The notes: a model not told the origin generated them from the letters alone. A stretch of 32,954 bases of DNA from Ignavibacteriales bacterium (GCA_016182545.1 JACPGG010000166.1:1-32954); one strand, 5' to 3'. Shown: positions 22,474-30,455, numbered from the stretch's first letter. Program-made: numbers and translations.

Positions 22474-23313
22474 ATGGAAGATATTATTGAAAAAGAAGAT
22501 ATTGAAATTAAAACGTCCATCGCAATTCCCGGCAATGTATCATCAATGACCGCTCCGCCGCGTACGATCAAAATTAAAGCCGACTCGCTGAACTGCTACT
22601 TCGGAAAAGTTCATGCCATCAAGAATGTCTCGCTGACAATTCCGGAGAACAGCGTTGTTGCCATCATCGGTCCTTCCGGCTGCGGGAAATCGACATTCCT
22701 CCGTTCGATCAACCGGATGCACGAGCTTGTTCCCGACAGCCGCATCATCGGATCGTTGACACTCGACGGGAAAGATATCTACGGTATGGATGCCGTCACG
22801 GTGCGGAAGCGCATCGGCATGGTCTTTCAAAAACCGAATCCGTTCCCGACCATGTCCATCTTCGACAACGTTGCCGCCGGATTGCGCATGAACGGGATGG
22901 GGAACAAAAAGGAAATTGCTGAGATCGTTGAGCGGAGTCTGGTACAAGCGGCGTTGTGGAATGAAGTGAAAGATTCCCTGTCAAAAAGCGGCGTGAGCTT
23001 GTCCGGCGGGCAGCAGCAGCGATTATGTATCGCCCGGACACTCGCAGTAAATCCAGAAGTGATCCTGATGGATGAACCGGCAAGCGCGCTCGATCCGCTT
23101 TCCACGGCAAAGATCGAAGAATTGATCCACGCGTTGAAACACCGCTATACGGTTGTGATCGTGACGCATAATATGCAACAAGCGGCGCGCGTGAGCGATG
23201 CAACGGCGTTCTTCTACATGGGAGAACTGATCGAATACGACGAGACCAAAAAAATATTTACGATGCCGGCAAAGAAACAGACGGAAGATTATATCACGGG
23301 AAGATTCGGGTAA
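22474..23313 (+). CDS. pstB: Phosphate ABC transporter ATP-binding protein PstB
   Basis: A 279-residue ATPase of the phosphate importer. It has Walker [10 protein letters not shown], the Q-loop [20 protein letters not shown], the signature [14 protein letters not shown], Walker [14 protein letters not shown] and the switch His in [13 protein letters not shown]. The ATG at 22474 follows CGGAAAAAAGT and gives the usual length; about 35 residues precede the nucleotide-binding core. It is cytoplasmic and associates with PstCA at the inner membrane. It is followed by a 28-bp palindrome (23324-23351) and phoU. Confidence 0.97.
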   Translation: MEDIIEKEDIEIKTSIAIPGNVSSMTAPPRTIKIKADSLNCYFGKVHAIKNVSLTIPENSVVAIIGPSGCGKSTFLRSINRMHELVPDSRIIGSLTLDGKDIYGMDAVTVRKRIGMVFQKPNPFPTMSIFDNVAAGLRMNGMGNKKEIAEIVERSLVQAALWNEVKDSLSKSGVSLSGGQQQRLCIARTLAVNPEVILMDEPASALDPLSTAKIEELIHALKHRYTVVIVTHNMQQAARVSDATAFFYMGELIEYDETKKIFTMPAKKQTEDYITGRFG

Positions 23314-23323
23314 CAGAGTATCC

Positions 23324-23351
23324 GGCAGGTCGGCATTAATGCCGACCTGCC
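23324..23351. repeat. 28-bp perfect palindrome between pstB and phoU (family P, copy 1)
   Basis: The palindrome has core GTCGGCATTAATGCCGAC and extends to GGCAGG on the left and CCTGCC on the right. It matches the 28-bp element at 27581-27608 in 24 positions. As RNA it would form a strong stem without a T-run, so it is a processing or stability hairpin or a dispersed element. Confidence 0.75.
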
Positions 23352-23363
23352 ACGGAAAACATT

Positions 23364-24029
23364 ATGGAACGACATTTCGAAAAAGACCTTGACCAGCTGA
23401 AAGCGAAGTTGATAGCGATGTGCACCCTTGCGACCACGGCACTTGAAGCATCACTGGAAGCGGTACTGACAGACTCGGAAGAGCAAGCGAAGAAAGTGTT
23501 CGAGATCGAACGGACGATCAACGCGTACGAGATCGAGATCGACAACGGCGTTGTGGACGTACTGGCACTGCAGCAGCCTGTCGCGAAAGATCTGCGCTTG
23601 ATCCTTGCGATTTTGAAAATCAACAATGATCTCGAACGGATCGGCGACCATGCGGTGAACATCGCCGAATCGGCGATCGGGCTTGTCAATACGCCGGGAC
23701 GGGAAGCGCTGTTGCAGATTCCCGAAATGTCGAGTGAAACCGTACGGATGCTGAAGACCGCCGTGCAAAGCTTCGTTGAACTTGATCCGCACAAAGCACA
23801 GTCGGTGTTGGAAAGCGACGATACGGTGGATGACCTGAACCGCGGGATGATCGCAGAGATCGTCCGTTTAATTAAAGCGGATCAAACGACCATTGAAGGA
23901 AATTTGCAGCTGGCGCGCATCAGCAGGAATCTGGAGCGGGTTGCCGATCTCACGACGAATATTGCCGAAGAAGTGATCTTCCTGACACAGGCGAGATTTG
24001 TGAAGCACCACGCGGCGGATGATAAATAA
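23364..24029 (+). CDS. phoU: Phosphate-signalling protein PhoU
   Basis: A 221-residue helical protein with two PhoU domains. The starts of the two repeats read HFEKDLDQLKAKLIAMCTLA and EMSSETVRMLKTAVQSFVEL. The conserved motifs LRLILAILKINNDLERIGDH and LARISRNLERVADLTTNIAE are the two metal-linked D-x-x-R-I/V-x-D helices of the family. PhoU damps the PhoR/PhoB response through the Pst transporter. Its place at the end of the pst operon fits this. The start follows ACGGAAAACATT. It converges on the DUF389 gene with a 33-nt gap and no clear terminator. Confidence 0.96.
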   Translation: MERHFEKDLDQLKAKLIAMCTLATTALEASLEAVLTDSEEQAKKVFEIERTINAYEIEIDNGVVDVLALQQPVAKDLRLILAILKINNDLERIGDHAVNIAESAIGLVNTPGREALLQIPEMSSETVRMLKTAVQSFVELDPHKAQSVLESDDTVDDLNRGMIAEIVRLIKADQTTIEGNLQLARISRNLERVADLTTNIAEEVIFLTQARFVKHHAADDK

Positions 24030-24062
24030 AATGTTCAGGCATTCGTTCAAGTGTTCTGTTCG

Positions 24063-25367
24063 TCATTCATAATATGTCTTGATCCGCCGGACATTGACTC
24101 GCTCTGCCAGCCATCGATTGATCTTAAGTCTATCCGCATTGTATAATCGTCTCCCTTTTCCGGTAAAGACAACGATCGCGATTCTTTCCTGCTCGCCTGA
24201 TTGGCTGAAGACAATCGATTCGGAATACGTACAGGTCTGTATTTGGGGATACATCGCCCGTACTTCTGCCAGCAACTGCTTTCCCAAAGCGATTTGCATT
24301 GCGATACTATCAAGCTGCTTATCCTTTTCGGTCAATACAGAATGCAATTTGTTGATTTCCCCTTTCAGATTATCGATCTCCGATGACGTTTCCATCACAT
24401 CGGAAAATGAAAATCCCTGGGTAATGGTCAACCGGGCATGATCAAGTGAAAAGTCGTTCAATCGTTCACGGATTGAAAGATTATGTTCCTCCGTCAATGA
24501 ATTCCCGCCGTACACCAGCGTAATTGTTTTTTGTCCCGGATCGATATCACTTTTCAGTAAATAGTTGCCCCCCACAATATTGACATTCTCCGTGAACCGG
24601 GAAGCATTCTGCTGGAACTTTTCATTTTGTACGAGTCCGTACCCGAAATAAATGCTTGGTACAAGCGTAACAACGATGACAACGCTGATCCATCTGTTGA
24701 TCTTTGTCTTTTGCGCTTCGTCAACAACCGTCCTGATGGGAAAATTCAATACCTGCGATATAACCACGGACGAAATGGCAATGAACACGGTGTTGATGGT
24801 AAAGAGGTAGATCGCTCCAAGGAAAAAATTCATCTGTCCCGTGCCGAGGCCGTACCCTGCCGTACAGAGCGGCGGCATCAGTGCCGTTGCAATTGCCACG
24901 CCGGGAATGACGTTTCCTTTCAACTTGCTACTGATGGCGATAATGCCGGCGAGTCCTCCGAAGAGAGCGATGAGCACGTCATAGATCGTCGGGCTTGTCC
25001 GCGCAAGCAGTTCCGAATGGGCAGCGGAGACAGGAGTGAGTGCAAAATACATGGTTGATGCGGCGAGGCTTGTGACCACAGCGAATGTGAAATTCTTAAC
25101 GGCTTTGCGGAACAGCAAGAAATTATATGTCGCGATGCTGTATCCTATTCCGTTGATCGGACCCATCAACGGAGAAATGAGCATTGCACCGATAATAACG
25201 GCTGTCGAATTCATGTTGAGTCCCACCGATGCAATAATGATCGCAAAGACGAGGATCCACAGATTGGTCCCTTTGAAGATGATCCCTTGTTCAATGGACT
25301 TATGGATCTTGTCGTACCGTTCAAGTTCGCTGTCGAGTTTTAATCGATGAAGGATTTTATTGATCAT
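24063..25367 (-). CDS. DUF389-family membrane protein
   Basis: A 434-residue protein whose first about 240 residues contain seven or so membrane segments. It has the DUF389 marks GLNMNSTAVIIGAMLISPLM, FGGLAGIIAISSKLKG and GVAIATALMPPLCTAGYGLG. The C-terminal about 190 residues are soluble, with a coiled-coil-like stretch (SSEIDNLKGEINKLHSVLTE). The family function is unknown; some members are hydrophobic proteins tied to stress or metal resistance. The start has no strong site. It lies 33 nt downstream of the asparaginase-like gene, probably in one transcript, and converges on phoU. Confidence 0.85.
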   Translation of the reverse strand: MINKILHRLKLDSELERYDKIHKSIEQGIIFKGTNLWILVFAIIIASVGLNMNSTAVIIGAMLISPLMGPINGIGYSIATYNFLLFRKAVKNFTFAVVTSLAASTMYFALTPVSAAHSELLARTSPTIYDVLIALFGGLAGIIAISSKLKGNVIPGVAIATALMPPLCTAGYGLGTGQMNFFLGAIYLFTINTVFIAISSVVISQVLNFPIRTVVDEAQKTKINRWISVVIVVTLVPSIYFGYGLVQNEKFQQNASRFTENVNIVGGNYLLKSDIDPGQKTITLVYGGNSLTEEHNLSIRERLNDFSLDHARLTITQGFSFSDVMETSSEIDNLKGEINKLHSVLTEKDKQLDSIAMQIALGKQLLAEVRAMYPQIQTCTYSESIVFSQSGEQERIAIVVFTGKGRRLYNADRLKINRWLAERVNVRRIKTYYE

Positions 25368-25400
25368 GCATTCGCTTGCCCGTTTGGTTATGAAGCGAAA

Positions 25401-25892
25401 CTACGGCCGGATCTCTTCAAACTCGCCGATGTCCGTATTCTTTCGGACATTGTCCCACGTGAAATACCGTCCGTTCATTGATACGTACACCCCGTGCGTC
25501 AAAGTTTGCACAAATGCGATCGCGCTGCCGAGATTGAACAATCCATCCGAACTGCCGAACTTGTACGGCACCATAGCTCCCGTCAATACGATCGTTTTAT
25601 TCTGCATCCGTTCGCCAAGATATCGCGCGGTTTCACACATCGTGTCGGTGCCGTGTGTAATGACGATCCGGTCTTCTTGCGCGGATTGACAATGGCGGGC
25701 GATCAGAGATCGGTCGTTCTCGGTCATCTCGAGACTGTCGATCATCATCAATGTGGTTATTGCAACGTCGATCCGCGATCGTCCGAGGGAAAGCATCTCG
25801 GAAAGGTGAGTCTCTTTGAAGAAAAGTTTTCCGGTCAGTTCGTTGTATTCTTTGTCAAATGTTCCGCCGGTGACGAAGATTCTGATGGGCAT
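25401..25892 (-). CDS. Short asparaginase-type protein (N-terminal domain only)
   Basis: A 163-residue protein with the type I asparaginase N-terminal domain: IRIFVTGGTFDKEYNE with the TGGT catalytic threonine, ITHGTDTMCETARYL with the second threonine-aspartate pair (HGTDT), and IVLTGAMVPYKFGSSDGLFN. Full-length bacterial asparaginases are about 320-350 residues with a second domain; here the stop comes at about residue 163, after DIGEFEEIRP. Single-domain asparaginase-like proteins are known in other bacteria, so it may be a natural short form rather than a truncation. Hydrolysis of L-Asn or a related amide is plausible. It has no signal peptide. Confidence 0.82.
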   Translation of the reverse strand: MPIRIFVTGGTFDKEYNELTGKLFFKETHLSEMLSLGRSRIDVAITTLMMIDSLEMTENDRSLIARHCQSAQEDRIVITHGTDTMCETARYLGERMQNKTIVLTGAMVPYKFGSSDGLFNLGSAIAFVQTLTHGVYVSMNGRYFTWDNVRKNTDIGEFEEIRP

Positions 25893-26040
25893 AAGGAATT
25901 AAAATTTGTACACCGCAAGGACGCAAAGGCGCTAAGAATAATGCCACAATGTAATCCGAGTTTGAGGAAATTGCAACGATGGAATTTTATTGGAAAAGAG
26001 GGGAGCATTCCCCACATTTTTATGTAAAACGATTTTATAA

Positions 26041-26067
26041 ATCGTCCCGGGGCGAGATACAATCTCG
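26041..26067 (-). terminator. Hairpins after nrfA (weak terminator)
   Basis: GCGAGAT (26051-26057) and ATCTCGC (26061-26067) form a hairpin, and a second one, ACGATTT with AATCGT, lies at 26031-26044. On the minus strand the second is followed by TTTTACAT. The region 25893-26080 also contains a phrase CGCAAGGACGCAAAGGCG of a type common in intergenic repeats; no gene was seen. Confidence 0.4.
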
Positions 26068-26080
26068 CGCTGTAAATAAT

Positions 26081-27553
26081 TTAATAATTTGCCGATCCCT
26101 GCCGCTCTTTCGCTTTAGCATCCCACACGGGCAAAACTTTCTTCTTCCATTCATTTTTTTCGGCAGTCAACTTCGGCATATTCAATCCGATGAATGCCTG
26201 TGCCTTTGCTTTGGTGGAAAGATCGGGCATCGGCACGACGGGCGACGCTTTGTGCTTGATGAGCACCTGTGTAATGAACCGCCGTGCTTCTTCTGCACGT
26301 TGAATGGATGTGCTCAACACGCGCGTTGCTTCGAGCGGGGAGTGGAATCCCACAGCATTCGCCGCACTCACCCAGTCCCATCTCCATTGCGCCGAGCGGA
26401 TCAATTTCAATGCAGGGACCAGTTCGGATGAATCCGCACCGACTTTGTATGCCGCAGCCGCTTCGATGTGCGCGGCGACGAGCGCTTTTTCTGCAAGGAG
26501 TTTCACCTCCATCACTTTATCCTGCCGGTCGTTCACATTTTTGATCAGTGTCTCTTCACTTTCGCGATGGCAGACCTGACAGGAACCTGCAATATTTTCG
26601 AGAGGCGAAGCGATTTTGTGATTGGTGAATTTCACTCCCCCTTCGTTCTTATACGGCATGTGACAGTCGGCGCATGAGACTCCCCGTTCGGCATGAATGC
26701 CGGTACGATACAATTCATAGTCGGGATGCTGCGCTTTCAGGATCGGCGTCTTGCTCAGTGTGTGAACGAAGTCGATGTGCCCGACCTCTTCATAGTATGC
26801 TTCCATTGAATCGGCAGAGAATCCTTTATCCCACGGGAACGTGAGATACTTTTCCACTTTTCCCTTAAAATAATATTCTACATGGCATTGTGCGCAGACG
26901 AGTGAGCGCATTTCCTGCCGCGTTGCCGTGTTGATATCTTTTCCCTGACGCGCCCACGCTTCGGCAAGAGCCGGACGGGTGATGCGGAGATTCATCGTCT
27001 TCGGATCGTGACAATCCTGGCAGCCGATGTTGTTGACCACTTCATGTCCGAGCGAATCCCACGAACCTTTATAAAAATTCGCCGGACCCATCTTGTTCAT
27101 TAGCCGCGGCACATCGGTGCTTTTGCATGACCAGCATGTTGCCGGCTGCGGAACGCTCGTTCGTAGAATGTTGCGAATGTCGTTGATCGCATAGTAATGT
27201 CCGCGTGCCTGATTGTATTCGCGTGAGAATGCGTAACCTGCCCAGAGCACCACATTGAGCGGATCTTCTGCCAGCAGGTCGCGCTTTTTGCTTCCCGCGT
27301 ATTTGCTTTCGAAAGACGTGTCGGTTGTTGAGCGGTACGTTTCAAACTCCCGCGGAAAATTTTCTCCCCATACTTCGTTGCGCGGCTCCCAGTCGGCGAT
27401 CGGTTTCACCATTTGATATTGCATGACCGCTTCGCTGCGGCGTTCCATGATCGATGCGCCGAGCCAGCCGACGAGGAACACGATGACCGCGGTTCCGCCG
27501 AATAATATCCATGCGAGCCACGGATGTCGTTGGATTAGTTCTGTAATTTTCAT
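26081..27553 (-). CDS. nrfA: Ammonia-forming cytochrome c nitrite reductase NrfA
   Basis: A 490-residue pentahaem cytochrome that reduces nitrite to ammonium in the periplasm. It keeps all marks: the catalytic haem motif CWSCK (140-144) and four CxxCH sites, CQDCH (178-182), CAQCH (220-224), CADCH (294-298) and CQVCH (325-329). The N-terminal segment WLAWILFGGTAVIVFLVGWL is a membrane signal-anchor or uncleaved signal. GGG with AAAGGGAATAACC precedes the ATG. It follows the nrfH gene by 57 nt with a palindrome between them. The partner quinol oxidase NrfH appears broken in this sequence, so electron supply is uncertain. Expression is likely under anaerobic or nitrite control, but no clear site was found. 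Confidence 0.97.
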   Translation of the reverse strand: MKITELIQRHPWLAWILFGGTAVIVFLVGWLGASIMERRSEAVMQYQMVKPIADWEPRNEVWGENFPREFETYRSTTDTSFESKYAGSKKRDLLAEDPLNVVLWAGYAFSREYNQARGHYYAINDIRNILRTSVPQPATCWSCKSTDVPRLMNKMGPANFYKGSWDSLGHEVVNNIGCQDCHDPKTMNLRITRPALAEAWARQGKDINTATRQEMRSLVCAQCHVEYYFKGKVEKYLTFPWDKGFSADSMEAYYEEVGHIDFVHTLSKTPILKAQHPDYELYRTGIHAERGVSCADCHMPYKNEGGVKFTNHKIASPLENIAGSCQVCHRESEETLIKNVNDRQDKVMEVKLLAEKALVAAHIEAAAAYKVGADSSELVPALKLIRSAQWRWDWVSAANAVGFHSPLEATRVLSTSIQRAEEARRFITQVLIKHKASPVVPMPDLSTKAKAQAFIGLNMPKLTAEKNEWKKKVLPVWDAKAKERQGSANY

Positions 27554-27580
27554 GGTTATTCCCTTTCTTAAAATTAGTTT

Positions 27581-27608
27581 GGCGGGTCGGCGTTAACGCC
27601 GACCTACC
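27581..27608. repeat. 28-bp near-palindrome between nrfH and nrfA (family P, copy 2)
   Basis: A perfect 20-bp core, GGTCGGCGTTAACGCCGACC (27585-27604), is extended to GGCG on the left and TACC on the right. It differs from the pstB-phoU copy at four of 28 positions, and the A-T to G-C change in the inner stem is compensatory, which points to conservation of structure. Confidence 0.7.
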
Positions 27609-27610
27609 GA

Positions 27611-28194
27611 TTATTCCAAATATTTCTCCATCCATGTAGGCGTCACATCCGACGGAATCGGTACGCGTGCGTAGGGGACAGATGATAAACTGTTCACACG
27701 CCCGTGCGGCGTTTCGCGGTGACATTCCCAGCACAGTTTTCCTTCGCCGTGATTGCGCAGATCGAGAGTCACCAATTGTTCTTTGACGTTCTGCGATAGA
27801 TGGGAATGACAGCGGATGCAATTTTGCTGCACGACGGCGGTTCCCGCATCATGAATATGGATCACCTGTGGTTCAAGCCGGAATGTGAACATGTATGAAT
27901 GTCTCGTTCCATCCATCGCTTTGAAAAGAAATTTATTGAATACATTATTGTGCGGCACATGACAGTCATTGCACACAGCGACGCGTGCATGGCTGCTCCG
28001 TTCCCACGTTGCATACTGCGGCGCCATCACATGGCAATTCATGCAGGCGCGCGGATCGTCCGACAGATATGAGGTGGCGTTGCCGACATACAAGGTTAAC
28101 GAACTCCGGTGAGTACATAAACAGGCACCTTCCATTGCGGCGGGGGAGAGATGTGCGACAAAAAACGGTCAACAGTATCGAGAAAATTATTCAT
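27611..28194 (-). pseudogene. nrfH: NrfH tetrahaem quinol dehydrogenase, disrupted by a frameshift in the membrane anchor
   Basis: The N-terminal fragment starts at ATG 28194 (MNNFLDTVDRFLSHISPPPQ, then WKVPVYVLTGV) and ends at TAA (28096-28098) after 32 residues. The rest reads in another frame: LTLYVGNATSYLSDDPRACM and four haem sites, CMNCH, CNDCH, CIRCH and CWECH, plus VMAPQYATWERSSH and CHVPHNNVFNKFLFKAMDG, as in NrfH. The frames must be joined near 28099-28105. Compared with Bacteroides-type NrfH as remembered, about six residues of the anchor helix are missing here, so roughly 16 nt are lost. NrfH normally passes electrons from menaquinol to NrfA. A start inside the rest (ATG 28135) would give a 174-residue protein without the anchor. 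Real mutation or assembly error cannot be told apart here. Confidence 0.8.
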
Positions 28195-28265
28195 GGAAGA
28201 TATTCATCATGATACAGGGAAAATTCGTACAGCAAATGTATGAACTAAATGAAGGATTGCAAAAC

Positions 28266-28306
28266 AAAAAAATGAAACCCGGCATTCGTTGAATTCATGT
28301 CGGGTT
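28266..28306 (-). terminator. Terminator-like hairpin downstream of the NapH-like gene
   Basis: AACCCGGCAT (28276-28285) and ATGTCGGGTT (28297-28306) pair with one mismatch across 11 nt. On the minus strand a run of T (A at 28266-28272) follows. It could end the NapH-like transcript before nrfH, about 275 nt past its stop, beyond the repeat region. Confidence 0.55.
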
Positions 28307-28337
28307 CGAATGACAGCGAAAATTGAAATTATTGTCA

Positions 28338-28555
28338 AACGTTACGCACAACATGAAAAACGGTCATGGTGAGCAAGGCGCAGGTTAAAGTAGTGAAGTC
28401 ATCCTTCGACGCGCGCCGCGTACGATAATCATACTGAGTTAGTCTCGATGATTTCAATCGAGACGCATCGAAAAATGAGCGTAAAGTGCGGCGCTTGCCC
28501 AGGATGACCGCTGTTTCTGCGCCGCGTCGAACCACTTTTACCTCTTTGCGTAACA
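28338..28555. repeat. Degenerate composite palindromic element, about 215 bp
   Basis: The ends carry GTTACGCA and TGCGTAAC as inverted words; further in, GGTCATGGTGAGCAAGGCGC on the left corresponds to GGTCATCCTGGGCAAGCGCC on the opposite strand at the right (degenerate match). The centre has a hairpin, GTCTCGAT with ATCGAGAC (28444-28466). It belongs to the TCATCCTTCGAC/GGATGACC type and resembles the element at 18178-18279. It fills most of the gap 28195-28580, which has no gene. Confidence 0.55.
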
Positions 28556-28580
28556 TCAATTATTATGTTATTGGATCATA

Positions 28581-29777
28581 TCAATCCTGAGGACCATACT
28601 GCGGAACCTGCCCGCGTGCGTGATTATACAGCGGAGACTCGAGTCGTTGAAATCTGTACAAATATTCTTCCTTTTGCACGCTGTTCTTCCAGTATCCGGT
28701 CAACATTCCCAGTCCTGTGATAGCCATAAATACACCGATGAGCAATGTCCCCATCACCCAGTTGGAGACGGCAGGAGCAGATTTTTTAGTACGAAGCACA
28801 AGTGTATCTTTAACGGGACATTCTTCAACACAGCGCAAACAACTTGTACACTCGTCGCTCCACACCTGTCCGATCGCATGCACTTTGATGTTGGAAGGAC
28901 AGACTTTTGTACAGAGTTCGCAATCTATGCAAGTTTCTTTTGTACGGGTGATGCGAAGTGGTGACAATAATCCGGTCAGTCCGAGCAGTGCGCCATAGGG
29001 ACAAAGGTAACGACACCAGAAATTTTTGACAACAACGGAAAGCAGCATCAGAATAATGATCGTCCACAATGCGAACTGCGAGATCTCTGCAAAGAAGAGA
29101 TACATTTTGATGTCGGCAACTTTGTTGTACGGGCTGTTGATGAAAATCTCGAGTTCTTGGACCGACATCGCGGCGATGGAATAAACAAAGAAGAAGAGGA
29201 GCAGATACTTCAATGAGCGGAGAGGATAGTCAAGCCACGTCCACACCGTGATGTTCCGTTTGAAGATTTTTTGTCCGAGCATCCATAACGATTCACTGAT
29301 GGTGCCGACGGGACACATCCAGCTGCAGAATGCTTTCTTCATGATGAAGCTGACGGCAATGAATCCGATGAGAATGATCGTCCCGGCTGGGTGGATCGTA
29401 TTCAGCGATCCGCTGCCGAGCCAGTGCAGCATTCCCATCAGCGCGCTGATCGGGAGGAATCCTTCCACGCCGGGAGGACGCTCGAAATACGGTTCAACGC
29501 CCGCGGACATTCCCCATTGCATGAACAAATAGAATTCGATGCCGATCCACACACACAACAGTGCGAACGCCAGTTGAACGGAAGAACGGTAGAACTGTGA
29601 ATCGCTCTTCAGTTGATCAAGCAGCCGTTTGTACCACGGGAAGGAAAAATTTGGTTTGTATTTTCTGCGTCGTTGTCCCGCCGGAATTTTTTTTATTCTT
29701 TTTGCTGAGGGCGACATTTCTTTTTGCACAATCGATTCGCTTGTGAGATCGATCGATGGAACGATTTCTGTATTCAT
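28581..29777 (-). CDS. NapH-like membrane 4Fe-4S ferredoxin protein
   Basis: A 398-residue inner-membrane protein. After a basic cytoplasmic start it has about six membrane segments (VQLAFALLCVWIGIEFYLF, TIILIGFIAVSFIMKKAFC, YLLLFFFVYSIAAM, LWTIIILMLLSVVVKNFWC, WVMGTLLIGVFMAITGLG). Two half-motifs CSWMCPVG and CRYLCPYG are typical of the NapH/RdxA/NosR group, and two ferredoxin-like clusters follow: CIDCELCTKVCPSN and CTSCLRCVEECPV. Such proteins move electrons between the quinone pool and periplasmic reductases or cofactor systems. Lying next to nrfHA, it may support nitrite reduction, perhaps as an alternative electron route. ATG 29777 was chosen over a TTG two codons upstream; the site is weak. 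Confidence 0.85.
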   Translation of the reverse strand: MNTEIVPSIDLTSESIVQKEMSPSAKRIKKIPAGQRRRKYKPNFSFPWYKRLLDQLKSDSQFYRSSVQLAFALLCVWIGIEFYLFMQWGMSAGVEPYFERPPGVEGFLPISALMGMLHWLGSGSLNTIHPAGTIILIGFIAVSFIMKKAFCSWMCPVGTISESLWMLGQKIFKRNITVWTWLDYPLRSLKYLLLFFFVYSIAAMSVQELEIFINSPYNKVADIKMYLFFAEISQFALWTIIILMLLSVVVKNFWCRYLCPYGALLGLTGLLSPLRITRTKETCIDCELCTKVCPSNIKVHAIGQVWSDECTSCLRCVEECPVKDTLVLRTKKSAPAVSNWVMGTLLIGVFMAITGLGMLTGYWKNSVQKEEYLYRFQRLESPLYNHARGQVPQYGPQD

Positions 29778-29826
29778 AAACAAGATAAAACGGTCTTTTT
29801 GCAGTTCAAAAAATTAGCGGGTAGTG

Positions 29827-29889
29827 GATGTGGACAAAAATCCGGTACAGAAAAGAAAAAACATCTGCATTCAGATTTTCGTCCACATC
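29827..29889. promoter_or_regulatory. 16-bp inverted repeat between the Rrf2 and NapH-like genes
   Basis: GATGTGGACAAAAATC (29827-29842) and GATTTTCGTCCACATC (29874-29889) are inverted copies with one mismatch, 31 bp apart. Within the loop ATCTG-CATT-CAGAT (29863-29876) is followed on the minus strand by a T-rich tract and may end the Rrf2 transcript. The outer repeat may be an operator of the NapH-like gene (about 50 nt upstream of its start) or part of the terminator. Confidence 0.4.
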
Positions 29890-29895
29890 GTTCGG

Positions 29896-30330
29896 CTATG
29901 CAGCCTTGTACCCGCTTTTCTTAATTTCTTTTGCCATTTCAACGATGTTCTTCTTTGTCAGCGCGCCGAAGAAGAGATCCTTCGTCTCTTTCCATTCGTT
30001 GTGCAGCGGACACGGTTCCGTGGTGCTGCATTCCGTGTAGCCGAGCACGCACGAATCGACGATCTCTCTGCCGTCGACCGCTTCGATGATGTCCATCAGG
30101 ACGATCTCCGCCGCCGGTTTTGCCAGCCAGAATCCGCCGGAGACCCCTTTCATGGAGTGCAGCAATCCTTTATGCGACAGCTTCTGGAATATCTTGCCGA
30201 GAAAATGGAAGGGGATGTTCAAGTGCCCCGAAATCTCTTTTATTGTTGTCATCTCTCCTTGTTTTTTCTGTGCCAAGTAGATGACCGATTGCAATGCATA
30301 CTCACATTGCCTGCTAAAGAAAACCGACAT
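29896..30330 (-). CDS. Rrf2-family transcriptional regulator, Fe-S type (NsrR/IscR-like)
   Basis: A 144-residue regulator. The winged-helix part reads SRQCEYALQSVIYLAQKKQG, TIKEISGHLNIPFHFLGKIF and LLHSMKGVSGGFWLAKPAAE. Near the dimer helix are Cys94, Cys101 and Cys107 with His110 (CVLGYTECSTTEPCPLH), the cluster-binding set of IscR/NsrR, although the first spacing is C-x6-C rather than the usual C-x5-C. It would bind a [2Fe-2S] or [4Fe-4S] cluster and sense iron-sulfur status, oxygen or NO. Sited next to the NapH-like gene and nrfHA, an NsrR-type role in nitrite/NO response is plausible but not shown. GAGGA precedes the ATG. Confidence 0.9.
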   Translation of the reverse strand: MSVFFSRQCEYALQSVIYLAQKKQGEMTTIKEISGHLNIPFHFLGKIFQKLSHKGLLHSMKGVSGGFWLAKPAAEIVLMDIIEAVDGREIVDSCVLGYTECSTTEPCPLHNEWKETKDLFFGALTKKNIVEMAKEIKKSGYKAA

Positions 30331-30381
30331 AATGTCCTCGCTTCGTTAATGAATGAAATCAGGCGCCTCTGCCTGTACCGC

Positions 30382-30401
30382 GTCAGACATCAATGTCTGA
30401 C
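30382..30401. repeat. 20-bp palindrome downstream of the DHOD-like gene (family P, divergent copy 3)
   Basis: GTCAGACATCAATGTCTGAC has a 9-bp stem and a 2-nt centre. It is followed by CTAC, so that its right side (GACCTAC) resembles the copies at 23324 and 27581, with a different inner stem. Confidence 0.55.
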
Positions 30402-30420
30402 CTACTACATAATTTTTTTG

Positions 30421-30451
30421 GTTGTAGGACGCCTCGAAGATGTCCTACAAC
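30421..30451. repeat. 31-nt hairpin repeat downstream of the DHOD-like gene
   Basis: GTTGTAGGAC (30421-30430) and GTCCTACAAC (30442-30451) form a perfect 10-bp stem with an 11-nt loop. On the minus strand it is followed by A, not T, so it is not a normal terminator. It lies 4 nt past the stop of the DHOD-like gene. Confidence 0.55.
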
Positions 30452-30455
30452 GTAG

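Noticed and set aside
25979-26431. 150-codon plus-strand open frame across the end of nrfA
   Set aside because: Most of it is antisense to nrfA, and the part in the intergenic region crosses two hairpins; no motif was seen.
28571-28584. TTGGATCATATCAA, close to the FNR consensus TTGAT-N4-ATCAA
   Set aside because: It overlaps the end of the NapH-like gene and lies about 380 nt from the nrfH start, with a repeat element in between, so it is unlikely to be a promoter site.
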